From Colius striatus (Eukaryota; Chordata; Aves; Coliiformes; Coliidae), in the NCBI RefSeq assembly GCF_028858725.1, contig NC_084774.1, positions 7,538,001 through 7,602,000 of the forward strand: DNA of 64,000 nt, given 5' to 3'. Below are positions 1-10,592 of the stretch, in pieces. The position numbers and the translations under genes were made by a program. The first letter of the stretch is position 1. Each line of letters starts with the position of its first letter. The notes under the pieces are model-generated. The model saw only the letters and a list, made by a program, of their open reading frames with translations, was not told where the DNA came from and made no database searches.

Positions 1-499
1 TGCTGAAGGCAAAATCAGGAGCTACGAGTGCGATGACCCACAGCCAGACCATCAGGCTGAGCCACGGCGAAGCGGCTGCTCCCTGGCACCTGCCCCGCGC
101 CTTCAGCGGGTGCACGATGCCCAGGTAGCGGTGGACACTGATGCAGGTGAGGAAGCCGATGCTGGCGTAGAGGTTGAGGTGGAAGAGGCCTCTGGTGACC
201 CGGCACCAGCCGTGCCCGAAGAGCCACACTCTGCCCCGCAGGTAGTAGCTGACGAGGAAGGGCAGCGTGCTGACGTAGAGCAGGTCGGCCAGGCCCAGGT
301 TGCCCACCAGCAGGCCCAGGGGACGGCGAGTGCCGCGCCGGGGCCCGGTGCAGAGGTGCCACAGCCCCAGCCCGTTCCCCACCAGCCCCACGGGGATCAC
401 CACCAGGTAGACGGCGGGCAAGAAGCTCTGGGCGAAGGCGGTGTTCACGGGGCACAGGGCCTCGCTGCTGTTGCCAGCCCACGGGGTGAGAGCCTCCAT
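1..499 (-). CDS. P2Y-type nucleotide receptor (class A GPCR), 5' part, truncated by window edge
   Basis: The ATG is at 499 reading leftwards and the frame stays open for 166 codons to the window edge with no intron. Seen: a short N-terminus with an N-S-S glycosylation site and a Cys (CPVN), TM1 with FLPAVYLVV and the GN pair (GLVGNG), TM2 with NLGLADLLYV and TLPF, and an extracellular-loop Cys (GWCR) for the conserved disulfide. TM3 has FHLNLYAS followed by TCISVHRYLGIVHPLKARGR, and TM4 has VWLWVIALVAP. The H-R-Y in place of D-R-Y and the LNLYxSIxFLTCIS string are typical of Gq-coupled P2Y receptors (P2Y1/2/4/6/11 group). FLPAVY and HPLKxxGR look closest to P2Y1-like members. Inference: a plasma-membrane receptor for extracellular nucleotides. 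The ligand and exact orthologue cannot be read from half a receptor. It lies in tandem (same strand) downstream of CCN5. Longer frames over this stretch on both strands are shadows of this GC-rich exon. Confidence 0.88.
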   Translation of the reverse strand, partial: MEALTPWAGNSSEALCPVNTAFAQSFLPAVYLVVIPVGLVGNGLGLWHLCTGPRRGTRRPLGLLVGNLGLADLLYVSTLPFLVSYYLRGRVWLFGHGWCRVTRGLFHLNLYASIGFLTCISVHRYLGIVHPLKARGRCQGAAASPWLSLMVWLWVIALVAPDFAFS

Positions 500-3400
500 G
501 GCCGTCTGCGTGGCTGGTCCCTCTCAGCGCTGGTCCTGGCGGTGCCCGTGGCAGAGCCGTGCCCAGAACTGGCCCCGGCAGTGCTGTGTTCCCCGATGCC
601 GCTGCACTGCCTTTGCCAGGCACTGTCGGAGGCTTTGGGGAGCAGGGCTCTGCCCTGGAGCGTGGGGAGGATGTGGCCAGGGCTGCCTCGGCACAGAGCC
701 TCAGTGTCCGGTGGCTTCTGCCACTCCCTCAGCGCTGCCGCCAGCCCACTTGAGATATTTTGAGCTGGGAGCCGGGACACGCAAGCCACCAGCTATTTCG
801 GACGTGGTGAGTGCCTGGCGGGAGCAGGAGGAAGGGAGCAGGGAGGTGGGAGAGGGGCTCTGCCTCGGAGCGGGTGGGAGGCGGCTGATGACAGGGGCCA
901 AAGCTTTCAGCTTGCTTCTGTTCTCTCTCACCCAGGGTGAGGAGCAATCCCCTGTCCCTCCGGAGCAGGGCTGGAAGCTGCACCCTGTCAGCTGCCTCTC
1001 CTGATGGCCTTTTTCCTGGCCCTGCTGCTCAGACCATGCTGCCATCCAGGAATGGCAGGAGCTGGGGTAAGGCAGAGACAGCAGTTTTCCTTCCCGTGGG
1101 GCTTGTGCTGCCCAGCCCTGGGGCTGGCAGAAGCCAAACAGCTACACCTTCCCGACAGCACACAGCAAGTCCCTGCTCTTGCTGCCTTCTCTGTCACTCC
1201 CCAAATACAAAAATCCTCCCTCCCCTTGAGTGACTTTGGCCCATGTGGGGAGGAAACACGAGGCAGGCTGTTATTTTCCTCTCTTGCCTTCCCTGTCACA
1301 GGGAACATCACACAGAAGACTCCCAAATACTGTGAGACTTGTCCAAGACCTAAAACCAGCGACCCCAGAAAGCAGCCCCAAGGAAAGCCAGTCCCCATTT
1401 ACATTGCTGAGCAGCTGCTGCTGCATAAGCAAGGCAGCTCCTGGGCACAGGAGTAAACAGGCCAGCAATCAGAAGGGAGAAGGCTTTCCCTGGCAAGCCA
1501 GGGGGAAACGACTTTGGCAAAGCAACTTCAGGTGAAGGGCTGAGCCCACGAAGGGCCAGGGCCATCTGCTCTCCTGGAATCTAATCTAAAGCAGCGGGTG
1601 GGAAGAGGCTGACATCTCACCTGCTAGTGGGGAAGGAGAGGGATGAGTTTGACTGAGCCACCCTGACTGCCTTTCCCTCCCTTGGGAGCAGCCAAAATCT
1701 CTGCTGGACCATGCTCTGGTACAGCAGGTCAGGGCCAGTGTAGGGACACCCAAGGCATGGAGAGTGACAGCTGTTGTGATAGTGCATTGGCTCCAAAAAA
1801 CACTTGCTGGAGCAAGTAAACAATTGGGAAGGCTGTATGTTACTTCCTGCCTGTGTGATAAAATCCAGCCACCACAGGCATGCCCCAAGAGGAGAAGCTT
1901 AAAAGTGGTTTTCATGGGGTGAAGATATGTGTGTTCTGAGGTTTTCAGAGGCTCTGGTAGGTTTGTGCTCCTGGAGGGCAGCAGCAGAGGGGGTCCCTGG
2001 GGGATCAACCCCAAGGAAAGCAGTCCTGCGTCCTGCTTTGCTCCTCCAGGCATGGCAGCTGCTCCTGCAGCCTGGGGTTGGGGTGGCACTTGCAGAACAA
2101 CTTTATGGAGGTGCAGAAGTGCAGTGAGGTGAGAGGAACAAACTGAGGGTGGTTTAGTCCCACAGCATCAGCCATTGAAAAAAAAAACGAGGCAGAGACA
2201 GCAGCAGGCTGGGAGGACTGCTCTGATCATGGGGAGGGTCACAAGCTGCTCTCAGCAGTGTAGGCAAAACTTGCTCTGACCCCAAAATGAAGGCTTGGGG
2301 CTGGGTGCCTCCTGCCATGGAAAGGGCTGCAGCCAGCATGGGGAGCTCTGTCCATGCTTGGCTGCAGCCCTGTTCCTTCCACAACTCCTGTTTCCCTTTC
2401 TGCCTTCCTCACATGTAGTAAGTAACGTGTTCACTGACCCATGGTTTCACCCACAGCAGAGGTGCTACTGCCCAGCTCTGCCCAAGCATCCTATTTCAGG
2501 ATGCTCCCCTCAGTCACACTGCCAGTGTGTCCTGGGCAGGGTAAGAGCAGAGGGCTGGAATAGTCTGGCTTCAATGAGGGGCTCATCCAGCCATTTCTCA
2601 TCCACTCCATACTGTTAAGAATCATCAGTCATGAGAACAGCTTGGAAAAAACTTCCAATGCCCATTGTTTCCTCCTGCAATACTGCCCAGGTTCTCCTTC
2701 AGCTGCTGCATGTGCTGAAAGGAGCTGGGGCCTGTTGCTCACTGCTGACTCAGGAGTACAGTTGTCAAACCAGGTGTCATTTCTGTGTGCAGATCTGGCA
2801 GCAGGCCTGGAGGACAAGGGGTGAATTGTCTTCTGGTTTGGGGGTTCCAAAAAGTCTGTACAGAATCATTTATGGATAGCAGAATATTTCTCTGCTGCCC
2901 CCCAAGAGCAGGCAAAGCCCATGCCCTGCTCCACCAAAGGTTGCAATAGACATGATCCTCAAATAACCACGTTTCCAGGGTAGCAGGGCTTTAGAGGGAG
3001 CAGCAAATACTGTGAGGCTGGCAATCAAATTCCCCTGTATTCACGGGGAAAAAGAACTCTGATTTATCTGGATTCATTAATTCATTATTGAGATGTTTTC
3101 TGCTGGGTGAATCAGGGAGAAATGACATTTGGAAGAGAAGAAAGAAAATTATAGCAGAGGTGCATTGAGTCATTTCTGTTTGAAATGAGAATTACAGGTT
3201 ACTGCTTCCAAAGTGACCTTTTGGGTTCTACCATCACACCGAGGTGGATTTGGGAGGGGATGAGGGGCCTGGCAGGACTCCCTGCCAGCAGCTTGCTTGG
3301 CTTTGGTGACCGTGTCCCAACACACTCAAACAAGAACTGGCCTAAACCCAGGATTTTCAGTACACAGGACACATCTTATCCATGTCAATCGAGGAATTAT

Positions 3401-5756
3401 TGTGGTTTTCAAGTCAACATGAGCCTCGTGTCACCTCGTGCCATTGCAGAGGTGAAAAAGCCAACAAAAGCTTCGGACCAGGTCACGTTTGTTCTGCAAT
3501 TTGCTGCCTGCCAAACACTTCTCACTGTAAATAATTCTCTTTGTAAGCAACACTTTACTGCATGATCAGTGAGATCTTTTTCTTCCCTTTTCTGCCCTGC
3601 AAGAGGTCACTGGAAAGCATCCTTGACTTTATTTTCAGCTCTTGCAGGAGCCAGGGGAGTAGGTGAGAGGCTGCCTTGGCCCTGCTGCCTTCCTTCTGCT
3701 TGTGGGGAGGCTTTTCCCCAGGGCAGGAGAGGGGAGCTCCCTCTGCCGTGCAGCCTTCTGCCCCTGCACCCCCAAATCTGTCCCTTGGCCTGGGCTGGGA
3801 GCTCAGAGGCTGATGATGCTGGGGAAATTCTGGTCTGGGGTGAGCAGAGGAGGTATGGGGCTGGTGGCAGGAGGGATGAGTTACAGGGGGACAATTTGGC
3901 CTTCATGTTTATGGGAGGCTGAGAAGCAGCATGGCCTGGTCTGTGCCTGGGGCTGCAGACCCTGCAGCAGTGCAGCCAGAGCCGAGCTGTCCTGCACATG
4001 TGGCAGCGAGTGAAGACCTGACACCACCAGCTGGGTAAAAGCAAAGGGGCAGAATTCAGTCCAGGATATAAGACATCATAATAATGTTTTCAGTGCTTGG
4101 ATTCACGCTTGGTTTGTTAAGTCTTTTTTATTCTCTTACCCTAAGCAGTCCGAATTTGAGGTGTCTCCAAGCTGCTCTGTGCTGGCTGTGAGCAGAAGGG
4201 CTCCAAGGGCTCCCTGGGGCTGGGCTCAGCCCGGTGGACAGGCTCAGACAAGCTCCTCTCCTAGACGGACACATCTTTCTTTTCAGTTCCAGGAACACAC
4301 ATCTAAACTGTCCATCTCTCCCCTGGACACATCGGGTAAGCCTGTGCTCCTTTGCAGCTCGCGCGTTCCCTCTGCACACTTGTGCCAGGCCGTTAGAGGG
4401 CATTGGGGTTTCACTTTCCAGCCACCCAGCAGGACTATCCGTGCGAGACAGTCGGGGCAGAGCTGCTGAGCTGCTTCTTGCACGGCTGGAGCAGCTCCAG
4501 CAGCCCAAGCCTCATCGTTGCCCTTTGTGTTCTCCTCTCTGCCGCCCTCCTCCGGGGCTGGGGCGCCGGGGGTGTGCTGGGATGGCAGGCGCCGGCTCAG
4601 CTCCTGCCCCGCTGGAGCTCTGCCAAACCGCCAGCGCCTGCGAGAGGAGGAGGAGGAGGAGGCCGGGCGGAGCAGGAAGGTTCCCGTTTCTTCTGCGGAG
4701 ATGTGGGGAAGATGAATTGGAGCTGCCATCAGGAAGACGCCTCTGCCTATGGCCAGGAAGGCGGCTGCTGGGTGGGTTCGGTGGGGTGGCTGAGCTCGGG
4801 CACGCTCAGGCTGCCCACACTGGTGTGGTGGTGAGTTGTGTGCAGCCTGATGTAGCTGCTGCTTCCCCGGGGCACAGGGCAGGAGGGTTGTCTCCGGGGA
4901 TTTGGGCTTCCAGGTGGTGGCAATGGACTCTCACAGCGCAGAGCTGGGGGTGTGATGAGGTGGAGGAGCAGCAGCACCTCTCCAAAAGATCAGAGAAAGG
5001 ACCAATTCCTGTTTTCTCAGGTGGGTTCATGCTCGGGGCAGGGTTTCCCCATTTCCTATTTCGTTCAGCCTAAGAAACATGGGGATGCTGCCCAGTAACC
5101 CTGCCTGGGGCATAGGGTGCACAGAGGGGGCAGGTGCTGGGAGATGTAGGGATCTTGTTCTCTACTTCTACCCTCCTTTGCAGCCAAAGTCCATCAGTTC
5201 TTCCTCAGTTTCCCAAAGGACACATCTTCCATCTCCACCGAAGCCACAGTGCCATGGGCTTGTGCCAGACTCTGCCGGGACGAGACGTTGGCTCTGGGAT
5301 GTGACTGGGGTGGGCACGACTACAAACGACCTCCTCTTCTCTGGAAAGGCAGAGCAGACGGTGATGGGGCAGAAGGAGCAGGGTGGTGGTGTGTCCCCTA
5401 CATCTAGGAAGCAGGGACGTGTGGCAGTGGAGGTGGCCGGCCCTACAAAGTGCCAGCTCCATGAGAGCAAGGCAGTTGTGCAGCGTCTGTGCTGGGGCTG
5501 TGCCAGGCTAATTAAAGGAGTGTCAGAGCCACCCCTTGGGTGTACCCAGGGAACCAGGCAGGAGCTGCAAATGCATCTGTGGCTCGCCTGTGCAGCTCAG
5601 GGTTATGTGGGATCCACATTGCTCTTGGATTCAGACACCCCCAAACTGAGGCCTGAGCTGCCAGCAGCTCCTTTCCAAGTGGAATTTCAGGAGATGGTTT
5701 GTGTGCTCCTGAGACACGGTCAGCTCGTGGCTGAGAAGGGCTGAAGGGTAATCAGA
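500..5756. other. GC-rich intergenic stretch between P2Y-like receptor and CCN5
   Basis: I recognise no coding gene here. Many open frames occur on both strands but they overlap each other and have no domain pattern. A CpG-richer patch with a (GGA)n run lies near 4,540-4,700 and could be a promoter or non-coding first exon for the receptor on the minus strand; this is a guess. On the minus strand a canonical polyadenylation hexamer (AATAAA, read from tttatt at 4,127-4,132) could serve a long CCN5 3' UTR. AT-richer islands lie at about 3,030-3,180 and 3,380-3,560. Confidence 0.5.
4127..4132 (-). promoter_or_regulatory. candidate polyadenylation signal for CCN5
   Basis: AATAAA on the minus strand, about 1.7 kb past the CCN5 stop codon, the first canonical hexamer I noticed in that direction. 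A closer non-canonical signal may be used instead. Confidence 0.25.
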
Positions 5757-5825
5757 GGTCCCATGGCTCAGGGTGGCTGGAGTTTCCTACACCCATGGGG
5801 GTCCCATGGCTCAGGGTGGCTGGAG
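5757..5825. repeat. 26-bp direct repeat spanning the CCN5 stop codon
   Basis: The same 26 bases occur at 5,757-5,782 and 5,800-5,825, offset by 43 bp. The right copy contains the end of the CCN5 reading frame, including the TGA (5,813-5,811). The left copy lies in the 3' UTR. It looks like a small local duplication. Confidence 0.85.
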
Positions 5826-6028
5826 ACCCTCACTTACCGGGGCTGGCAGGGGCAGTGCTGGGCAGGGCCCGGCCATGCAGAGCCGCCGCTGAGGCTCCAG
5901 CCTGCAGTATCGGTTCTGGTTGGAGACGCGGGTGGCAAAGCCGATGCCGCAGGTGACTGAGCAGGCGCTCCACTCCGTGGCCCACTCCTGGCAGGGGTAT
6001 GGCAGCGGCAGGGGTGCTGCCCTGGGGG
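5811..6028 (-). CDS. CCN5: CCN5 exon 4: TSP1 module and stop
   Basis: Acceptor AG at 6,030-6,029 after a pyrimidine-rich tract; 218 nt, TGA at 5,813-5,811. It encodes the thrombospondin type 1 repeat ([13 protein letters not shown], then [13 protein letters not shown] and GPC) and a Pro-rich tail. The last eight codons follow an in-frame GTAAGT. Confidence 0.92.
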
Positions 6029-9000
6029 CTGGATGGAAAGAGATGAGAGGGAAGAAGGGTGGTTGGAGCCAGGCGCTGCGCAGGCTGCCCTGCAGGTGCT
6101 GCAGGCATGGCCCAGAAGCCTGCAGTGAGGTGTCTTGTGTGCATGTCCATGGTCAGGGGTGAAGGGACCTGCGTGGGCATCCCCTCAGCAGCATGCCCTG
6201 CATCTTACCTGACCCAGCATCCCAGAGGAGGTGCTGGTTTGGGGCTTCACAGATCCACTCGGGGCAGCACTTCCCCGGGACCTCCACGCGCCGTGGGTGG
6301 GGGCAGTCGGGGGTGGGCAGGCGGATGTCCTCCTGGCACAGCGGGACGCAGGTGAAGCCGCCGTCCAGGCAGCGGCACTGGAGCTTGCAGCTGGGCTGGA
6401 ACACCTCCCCAGCTCGGTAGAGCCGCCCATTCACCTCGCAGCCCTCCTCACTCTCTTCAACTGCAAGCGACGGGGAGCCCGTTAGGGACAAAGTGACAGG
6501 GAGATGTGGATGGCAGAGGGGACTGCAGGGGCAAACCGTGGGGCTGGCACGAAGGGACTGAACAGGGAGGCGACAGAAGTGACTGAGGGGTGTGTGGGGC
6601 AGACACGGGTTTGCAGCAGCACGTGCATTGCCCAACCTCCCCTTCCTCCCTCCTCTCATCTCGCACAGGTTGGTGAGAAACCCACTGCCCTTTGCTTCTG
6701 ACCCTGACTTCCAGAGCTTTCAAGCCAGAAAGAAGTTCCTCTGAGATTTCTCTGCAGGACCCCCAGGCTCCAGCCCTGGCAGACTGACTGCAGCATCCCC
6801 GTGTCCATCCCCACTCAAACCACCCTGAACCCCCGCTCAGCAAGCGGCACGAGAGCCGGCCGGAGCCCCACGAATCAGCCCCGATAAAGCTGCTGCCCTG
6901 AGAGCACTGAGGGGGATGTGGCAGTGGCCGGGGCTGGGCTGGGGGCACAGGGGGTCCCCGGGCTCACAGTTGCAGGTGGCCGCTGTCCCCGCGGGGGCTG
7001 CACTGGGCTCGCAGACCAGCCCCTGGCTCCGGTCGCAGACGTGCAGGAGGTCGCAGGGCTCTCCCAGGCGCCGCGCGCAGATCCGACAGCAGCCGCAGCC
7101 GTCCAGGACCAGGGGGGACCCGCGGGGACAGCGGGGCGGCACCCAGGGGCAGTAGCAGGGTCTCTGGCACGGCTGGGCACACACCTGCGGGGGCAAAGCC
7201 GTCGCTGATTCCACACAGGCTGGGCTTTTGCCTAATGGCTGCTGCTTCACTGGCACAGCCAAGTAACCTTCTCTCGAGCGTGAGGGCGGATCTTTGGTGG
7301 AGGGAGGCTCTGGGAATCTTTGGGAGTACTGGAGGTCAGCCTGGAAAGCTACTGCCCCCTGGAAAGCCTGGGAGGATGAGAGATGCTCAGCACTCTGAAG
7401 GACGGGGACTTAAACACACCACTGCTCTGGATATGCAGGAGGAGGATGGAGCTGCCAGGAGCATCCCAGGTAGGGAGTTATTTACTGATGCTGGTGGGAG
7501 GCAGCCACGTGCTGCCCCAGCGCCGTATGTGAGACTGCATCTGGAATATTGTGTCCAGTTCTGGGCCCCTCAGTTCCAGAAGGACAGGGAGCTGCTGGAG
7601 AGAGTTCAGCACAGGGCCACAAAGGTGATGGAGTCGAGCATCTGCCTTGTGATGAAAGGCTGAGGGAGCTGGGGCTCTTCAGCTTGGAGGAGACTGAGAG
7701 GTGATCTCATTAATGTTTACAAATACATAAAGGGCGGGTGTCAGGAGGCTGGAGCCAGGCTGTTCTCAGTGATGGCCAATGACAGGACAAGGGGCAATGG
7801 GTAAAAGCTGGAACAGAAGAGGTTCCAAAGAAACACAAGGAGGAATTTCCTCACTGTTGAGGTGAGGGAGCACTGGAAGGGGCTGCCCAGATGGGCTGGG
7901 GAGTCTCCTTCTCTGGAGACATTTCAAACCCACCTGGATGAGTTCCTGTGTGACCTACTCTAGGTGGCCCTGCTCTGGCAGGGGGGTTGCACTGGATGAG
8001 CTTTCGAGGTCCCTTCCAGCCCTTGAGATTCTGTGACTCTGTGAAAGCAGCCTGTCTCCACACCTGCCACCAGGCAGCGGGTTGTGCCCAGCTGGAGATG
8101 TGGCTTTGCTAGGGCTCAATGCACAGGGTGAGGGCACAGCATCTCACCCCTAACAGTCTTAACAGCTCTCATTCATGCTGAAAAACAGAGTTTTGTGTTG
8201 GCAGCAGGGGAACCGAAGCCAAACCAACCTCCCTGCTCTCCCTCCTGGCCCAGCTGCCACCTCTGCCTGTCCCTGGCTGCAGCCTCCTCTGCCTGGCCTG
8301 GCCTGCTGCTGAGGAGCCCAGAGATGGGCACATCTCTGGGGACTGGGAGCTACATTTCCCCTCTGAGCCAGACTGAGCAATCCCTTGAGCATCTTGTGCA
8401 GGCAGCACTTGTGCTCCCATCGGGTTGTATCTGACAGGGCGGTTGCCTATAGGGCCTGAAGCCAAGTGATTTGGCTCTGCAGTCTGGAAGTCAATCCTGT
8501 ACCAGTCCTGGCCTATCACTGTGAGCCCCAGGCAGCAGCTCTGAGCCCCTCTCCAGCAGCCTGGCCACTCTGCTCACCACACAGCACATGCAGCACAGTC
8601 TGGCAAATGTGTCACCAAACAAAGTCATCCCTGTGCAGGTCCAGACACTGGTCTCTCTGCTGAAACTGCTGAGAGATTGATGGGTTCAGCTGGACCATGT
8701 GGATTTTAGATACTCTTTTTCTTCCTCCTTTAGCTTCTGCCAGTAGCATCAGCTTTGACATGAGCAGCCCAACAGAGGAGGTGAGCGCTGCTGTGCTGCC
8801 TGTTCCCTATTTACAGCAGCTCAGGTGGTTTTTATGGGCCTGTAGAAATGTCAGTGCCAGGACATAAAATATATCTGGGAAATCTGAGTCTTGTTCTACT
8901 TTTATCAATGAGCATCACTGTTAGTGTGACAGAAACCAGAGAGAGCCCCGTGGCAGGGACTGAAGGACTCGCTGTGATGGGCAGGTTTGGGCTGGAGGCA

Positions 9001-9898
9001 CCAGGGCCCTTGGTGATTCTCCAGGCATGAGTGCCTGAAGGAGTCATTTCTCCATCACAGCTCAGCTAGGCAGCCAAGGGCATTTTTCATCTTTCAGGAG
9101 GTTGCTGTTACAAATCAATGTTTTAGAAAGATTAACCAAGCCAAGTCCATTAATCCATTTCCTCCTGCTCCTTGTAATTAACTTGTCTTTAGATGACAAT
9201 GTGGCTCCTAGCAGAGACCTTAACTGTCTGGGAGAGGAATCAAATTGGCACCACGCTGCCATATGTCCCTGCTTGCAGAAGGTCTGCCTTGGGATTCAAC
9301 CAGCAATTAGAAGAACTTGGAGCTGAGACACCTCAAACTTTTCAACTTTTCTTTGCACAGGCAAATATTTTCACACAGAGCCCAAGGGAAAAAAGAACAT
9401 AGTCACTCCAGCAGCCCCAGCTCTGTCAGAGGGACTGGCTTTGCATGAGCATCCCGGGACAGCGGCAGAGCTGAGTAATGCTGAGACTGGTGCTGGCTGC
9501 CCTGCTGGCTGCCTCGGGAGCCTGGGCAGGGTGTCTGCAGGAGCTGCCACTGCCGAGCTGCTGCCCTCAGGGACACAACCCACAGCCCCAGGGGAGCTGC
9601 AGGGGCCAGCAGACAGCACATTGCTGTCATTCCTGCGTGCTCTGGGGACGCTGAGCCAACGCCTTTGGGCCATGAACGTTAAGACCCCGCTTCATTTGCT
9701 TCATTGCAAATGTCTCTCCCGAGCCCGGCTCAGCTCCCGTGGGGCTGCATAAATCCAGCTCACGTTACATCCCATCCTCCCTGCATCTCGATGCTTCCCC
9801 GAGTGAGGCTAAAGCTGCCCCAGGGCCCCGTCCCTTACCTTGGAGAGCATGCAGAGGAGGGAGAGGAAGAGGAGTTGCTTCTCCAGCTGGAGCCTCAT
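5811..9898 (-). CDS. CCN5: CCN family member 5 (WISP2), complete four-exon gene
   Basis: Joined minus-strand exons: 9,898-9,839, 7,184-6,968, 6,460-6,209 and 6,028-5,811. All donors are GT, all acceptors AG, phases are 0/1/1, and 747 nt including the stop give 248 residues (human CCN5 is 250). The modules in order are a signal peptide (about 1-20), a Cys-rich IGFBP module with [20 protein letters not shown], a VWC module with [15 protein letters not shown] and [13 protein letters not shown], and a TSP1 module with [20 protein letters not shown]. The C-terminal cystine-knot (CT) module found in other CCN proteins is absent, which is the hallmark of CCN5. By family knowledge it is a secreted matricellular protein that modulates growth-factor and integrin signalling and tends to oppose CCN1/CCN2 effects. 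Intron 1 (about 2.65 kb) holds a CR1 copy and an unexplained small ORF on the opposite strand. The short tail after TSP1 reads over a GTAAGT sequence (see findings). Confidence 0.95.
6209..6460 (-). CDS. CCN5: CCN5 exon 3: VWC module
   Basis: Acceptor GCAG at 6,464-6,461, donor GTAAGA from 6,208. The 252 nt encode the von Willebrand type C domain with [14 protein letters not shown] and [17 protein letters not shown], very close to mammalian CCN5. Confidence 0.94.
6968..7184 (-). CDS. CCN5: CCN5 exon 2: IGFBP module
   Basis: Acceptor CAG at 7,187-7,185, donor GTGAGC from 6,967. The 217 nt encode the IGF-binding-protein-like module with the family GCGCC motif. Reading past the donor stays open, so the exon end was set by the GT and by the required phase 1 into exon 3. 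Confidence 0.93.
7525..8044 (+). mobile_element. CR1 LINE, 5'-truncated 3' end, in CCN5 intron 1
   Basis: About 520 bp with the typical CR1 order: the last ORF2 part (GTCCAGTTCTGGGC, AGGGAGCTGCTGGAGAG, AGGGCCACAAAG), then the 3' UTR (CAATGACAGGACAAGG, GGATGAGTTCCTGTGTGACC) and the terminal ATTCTGTGACTCTGTGA. It lies antisense to CCN5. Frameshifts and stops make it inactive. Confidence 0.93.
9060..9400. other. AT-richer intronic segment (CCN5 intron 1), possible regulatory element
   Basis: This stands out from its GC-rich surroundings, with several ATTA/TAAT cores (around 9,110-9,190) and long runs without CpG. No coding pattern or repeat was recognised. A conserved enhancer is possible but untested. 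Confidence 0.25.
9478..9654 (+). CDS. small ORF with signal-peptide-like start and Cys-rich tail (unrecognised, tentative)
   Basis: An ATG at 9,478 opens 58 codons ending in TGA at 9,652-9,654. The N-terminus ([17 protein letters not shown]) has a basic residue, a Leu/Ala-rich core and a small-x-small end, a textbook secretory signal. The remaining 41 residues contain seven Cys, including two Cys-Cys pairs. It lies on the strand opposite CCN5, inside intron 1 and 184 bp from exon 1. I recognise no family. The Kozak context is weak (T at -3) and CTG-rich GC DNA can mimic signal peptides by chance, so this may be fortuitous. It could also be a first exon of a spliced transcript. Confidence 0.2.
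   Translation: MLRLVLAALLAASGAWAGCLQELPLPSCCPQGHNPQPQGSCRGQQTAHCCHSCVLWGR
9839..9898 (-). CDS. CCN5: CCN5 exon 1: start codon and signal peptide
   Basis: ATG at 9,898-9,896, 20 codons, then donor GTAAGG from 9,838. It encodes a basic/hydrophobic leader ([14 protein letters not shown]) that matches the layout of the human CCN5 leader, whose exon 1 also ends in LLSK. Confidence 0.93.
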
Positions 9899-9997
9899 GC
9901 TGCTCTCCCCTCTGCCACTTCAGCACATCACCCCCCAGGCAGTTTGGAGGCAGCGGCGTGGTCGCAGGTTTTAAAGCCCCGAGCAGGTCCTGCTGGT

Positions 9998-10024
9998 GTT
10001 TATACTCTCCCTGCTCTGATGTCA
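9998..10024 (-). promoter_or_regulatory. CCN5 core promoter: TATA box and CRE-like site
   Basis: On the minus strand GTATAAAC (10,005-9,998) lies about 100 bp upstream of the ATG and would place the start site near 9,970. TGACATCA (10,024-10,017), one base from a consensus CRE, lies just upstream. A second T-rich/A-rich candidate (TTTAAAA) is near 9,970-9,976. Confidence 0.5.
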
Positions 10025-10077
10025 CTCACAGGCTCCAATATAAACATGAGTAGGTTTGGACAAGCCTCAAGATTTTC

Positions 10078-10122
10078 CTTCTTTCTTTTTTTTTTCCTTG
10101 CTTTCCTCTTTTTTTTTTTCCA
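10078..10122. repeat. T-rich low-complexity tract
   Basis: Poly-T/pyrimidine runs just upstream of the CCN5 promoter; simple sequence only. Confidence 0.7.
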
Positions 10123-10592
10123 GCCCACATTCCAGCTGCCATTTCCACTCCCTCAAGGTGAGAATGAGCTGTCGGCCCAGACAGAGTGAGGGCAAGGGAA
10201 GAGGGGCTGGGAGGGAGGGTGAGCCCCTTGCTGCCAGCTGCGACTGGCAGGGAAGGTCTGTGCCTCTTCTTGCTGCCCAAGGTTGGCCCAGGCAGAGCTG
10301 GTGCCTTCCCCTTGTGTTTTGAAGGCTTGGCAGGGCTGTTCCTGCCACCAGCAGCTCTGGGATGTTGCCAGCACCGAGGAACTCAGCCGAGCACAGTGCA
10401 TGGCAGGCTGTGGGAGAGGGGTGAGCTGCCCATGCTGAACACAGCTCAAAGTCAAGGGCAGGATCCAGTCCCTCCATCACTGGGATGGCGTGTGACCTGC
10501 TTTTGATTGCCAGCAACTGAGGCTGCAGCAGTTTGCCAGGCTCCCAGGGGCCTTCCCACTTTGCTTCTGTGGTGCAGCAAGAGCTGGAAAGG

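Noticed and set aside
15-763. Long open frames on both strands over 15-623 (minus) and 110-763 (plus)
   Set aside because: They are out-of-frame shadows of the GC-rich P2Y-like exon, which alone shows transmembrane and receptor motifs.
4518-4715. Glu-rich small frame over the GGA run
   Set aside because: Simple-sequence repeat; no other evidence of coding.
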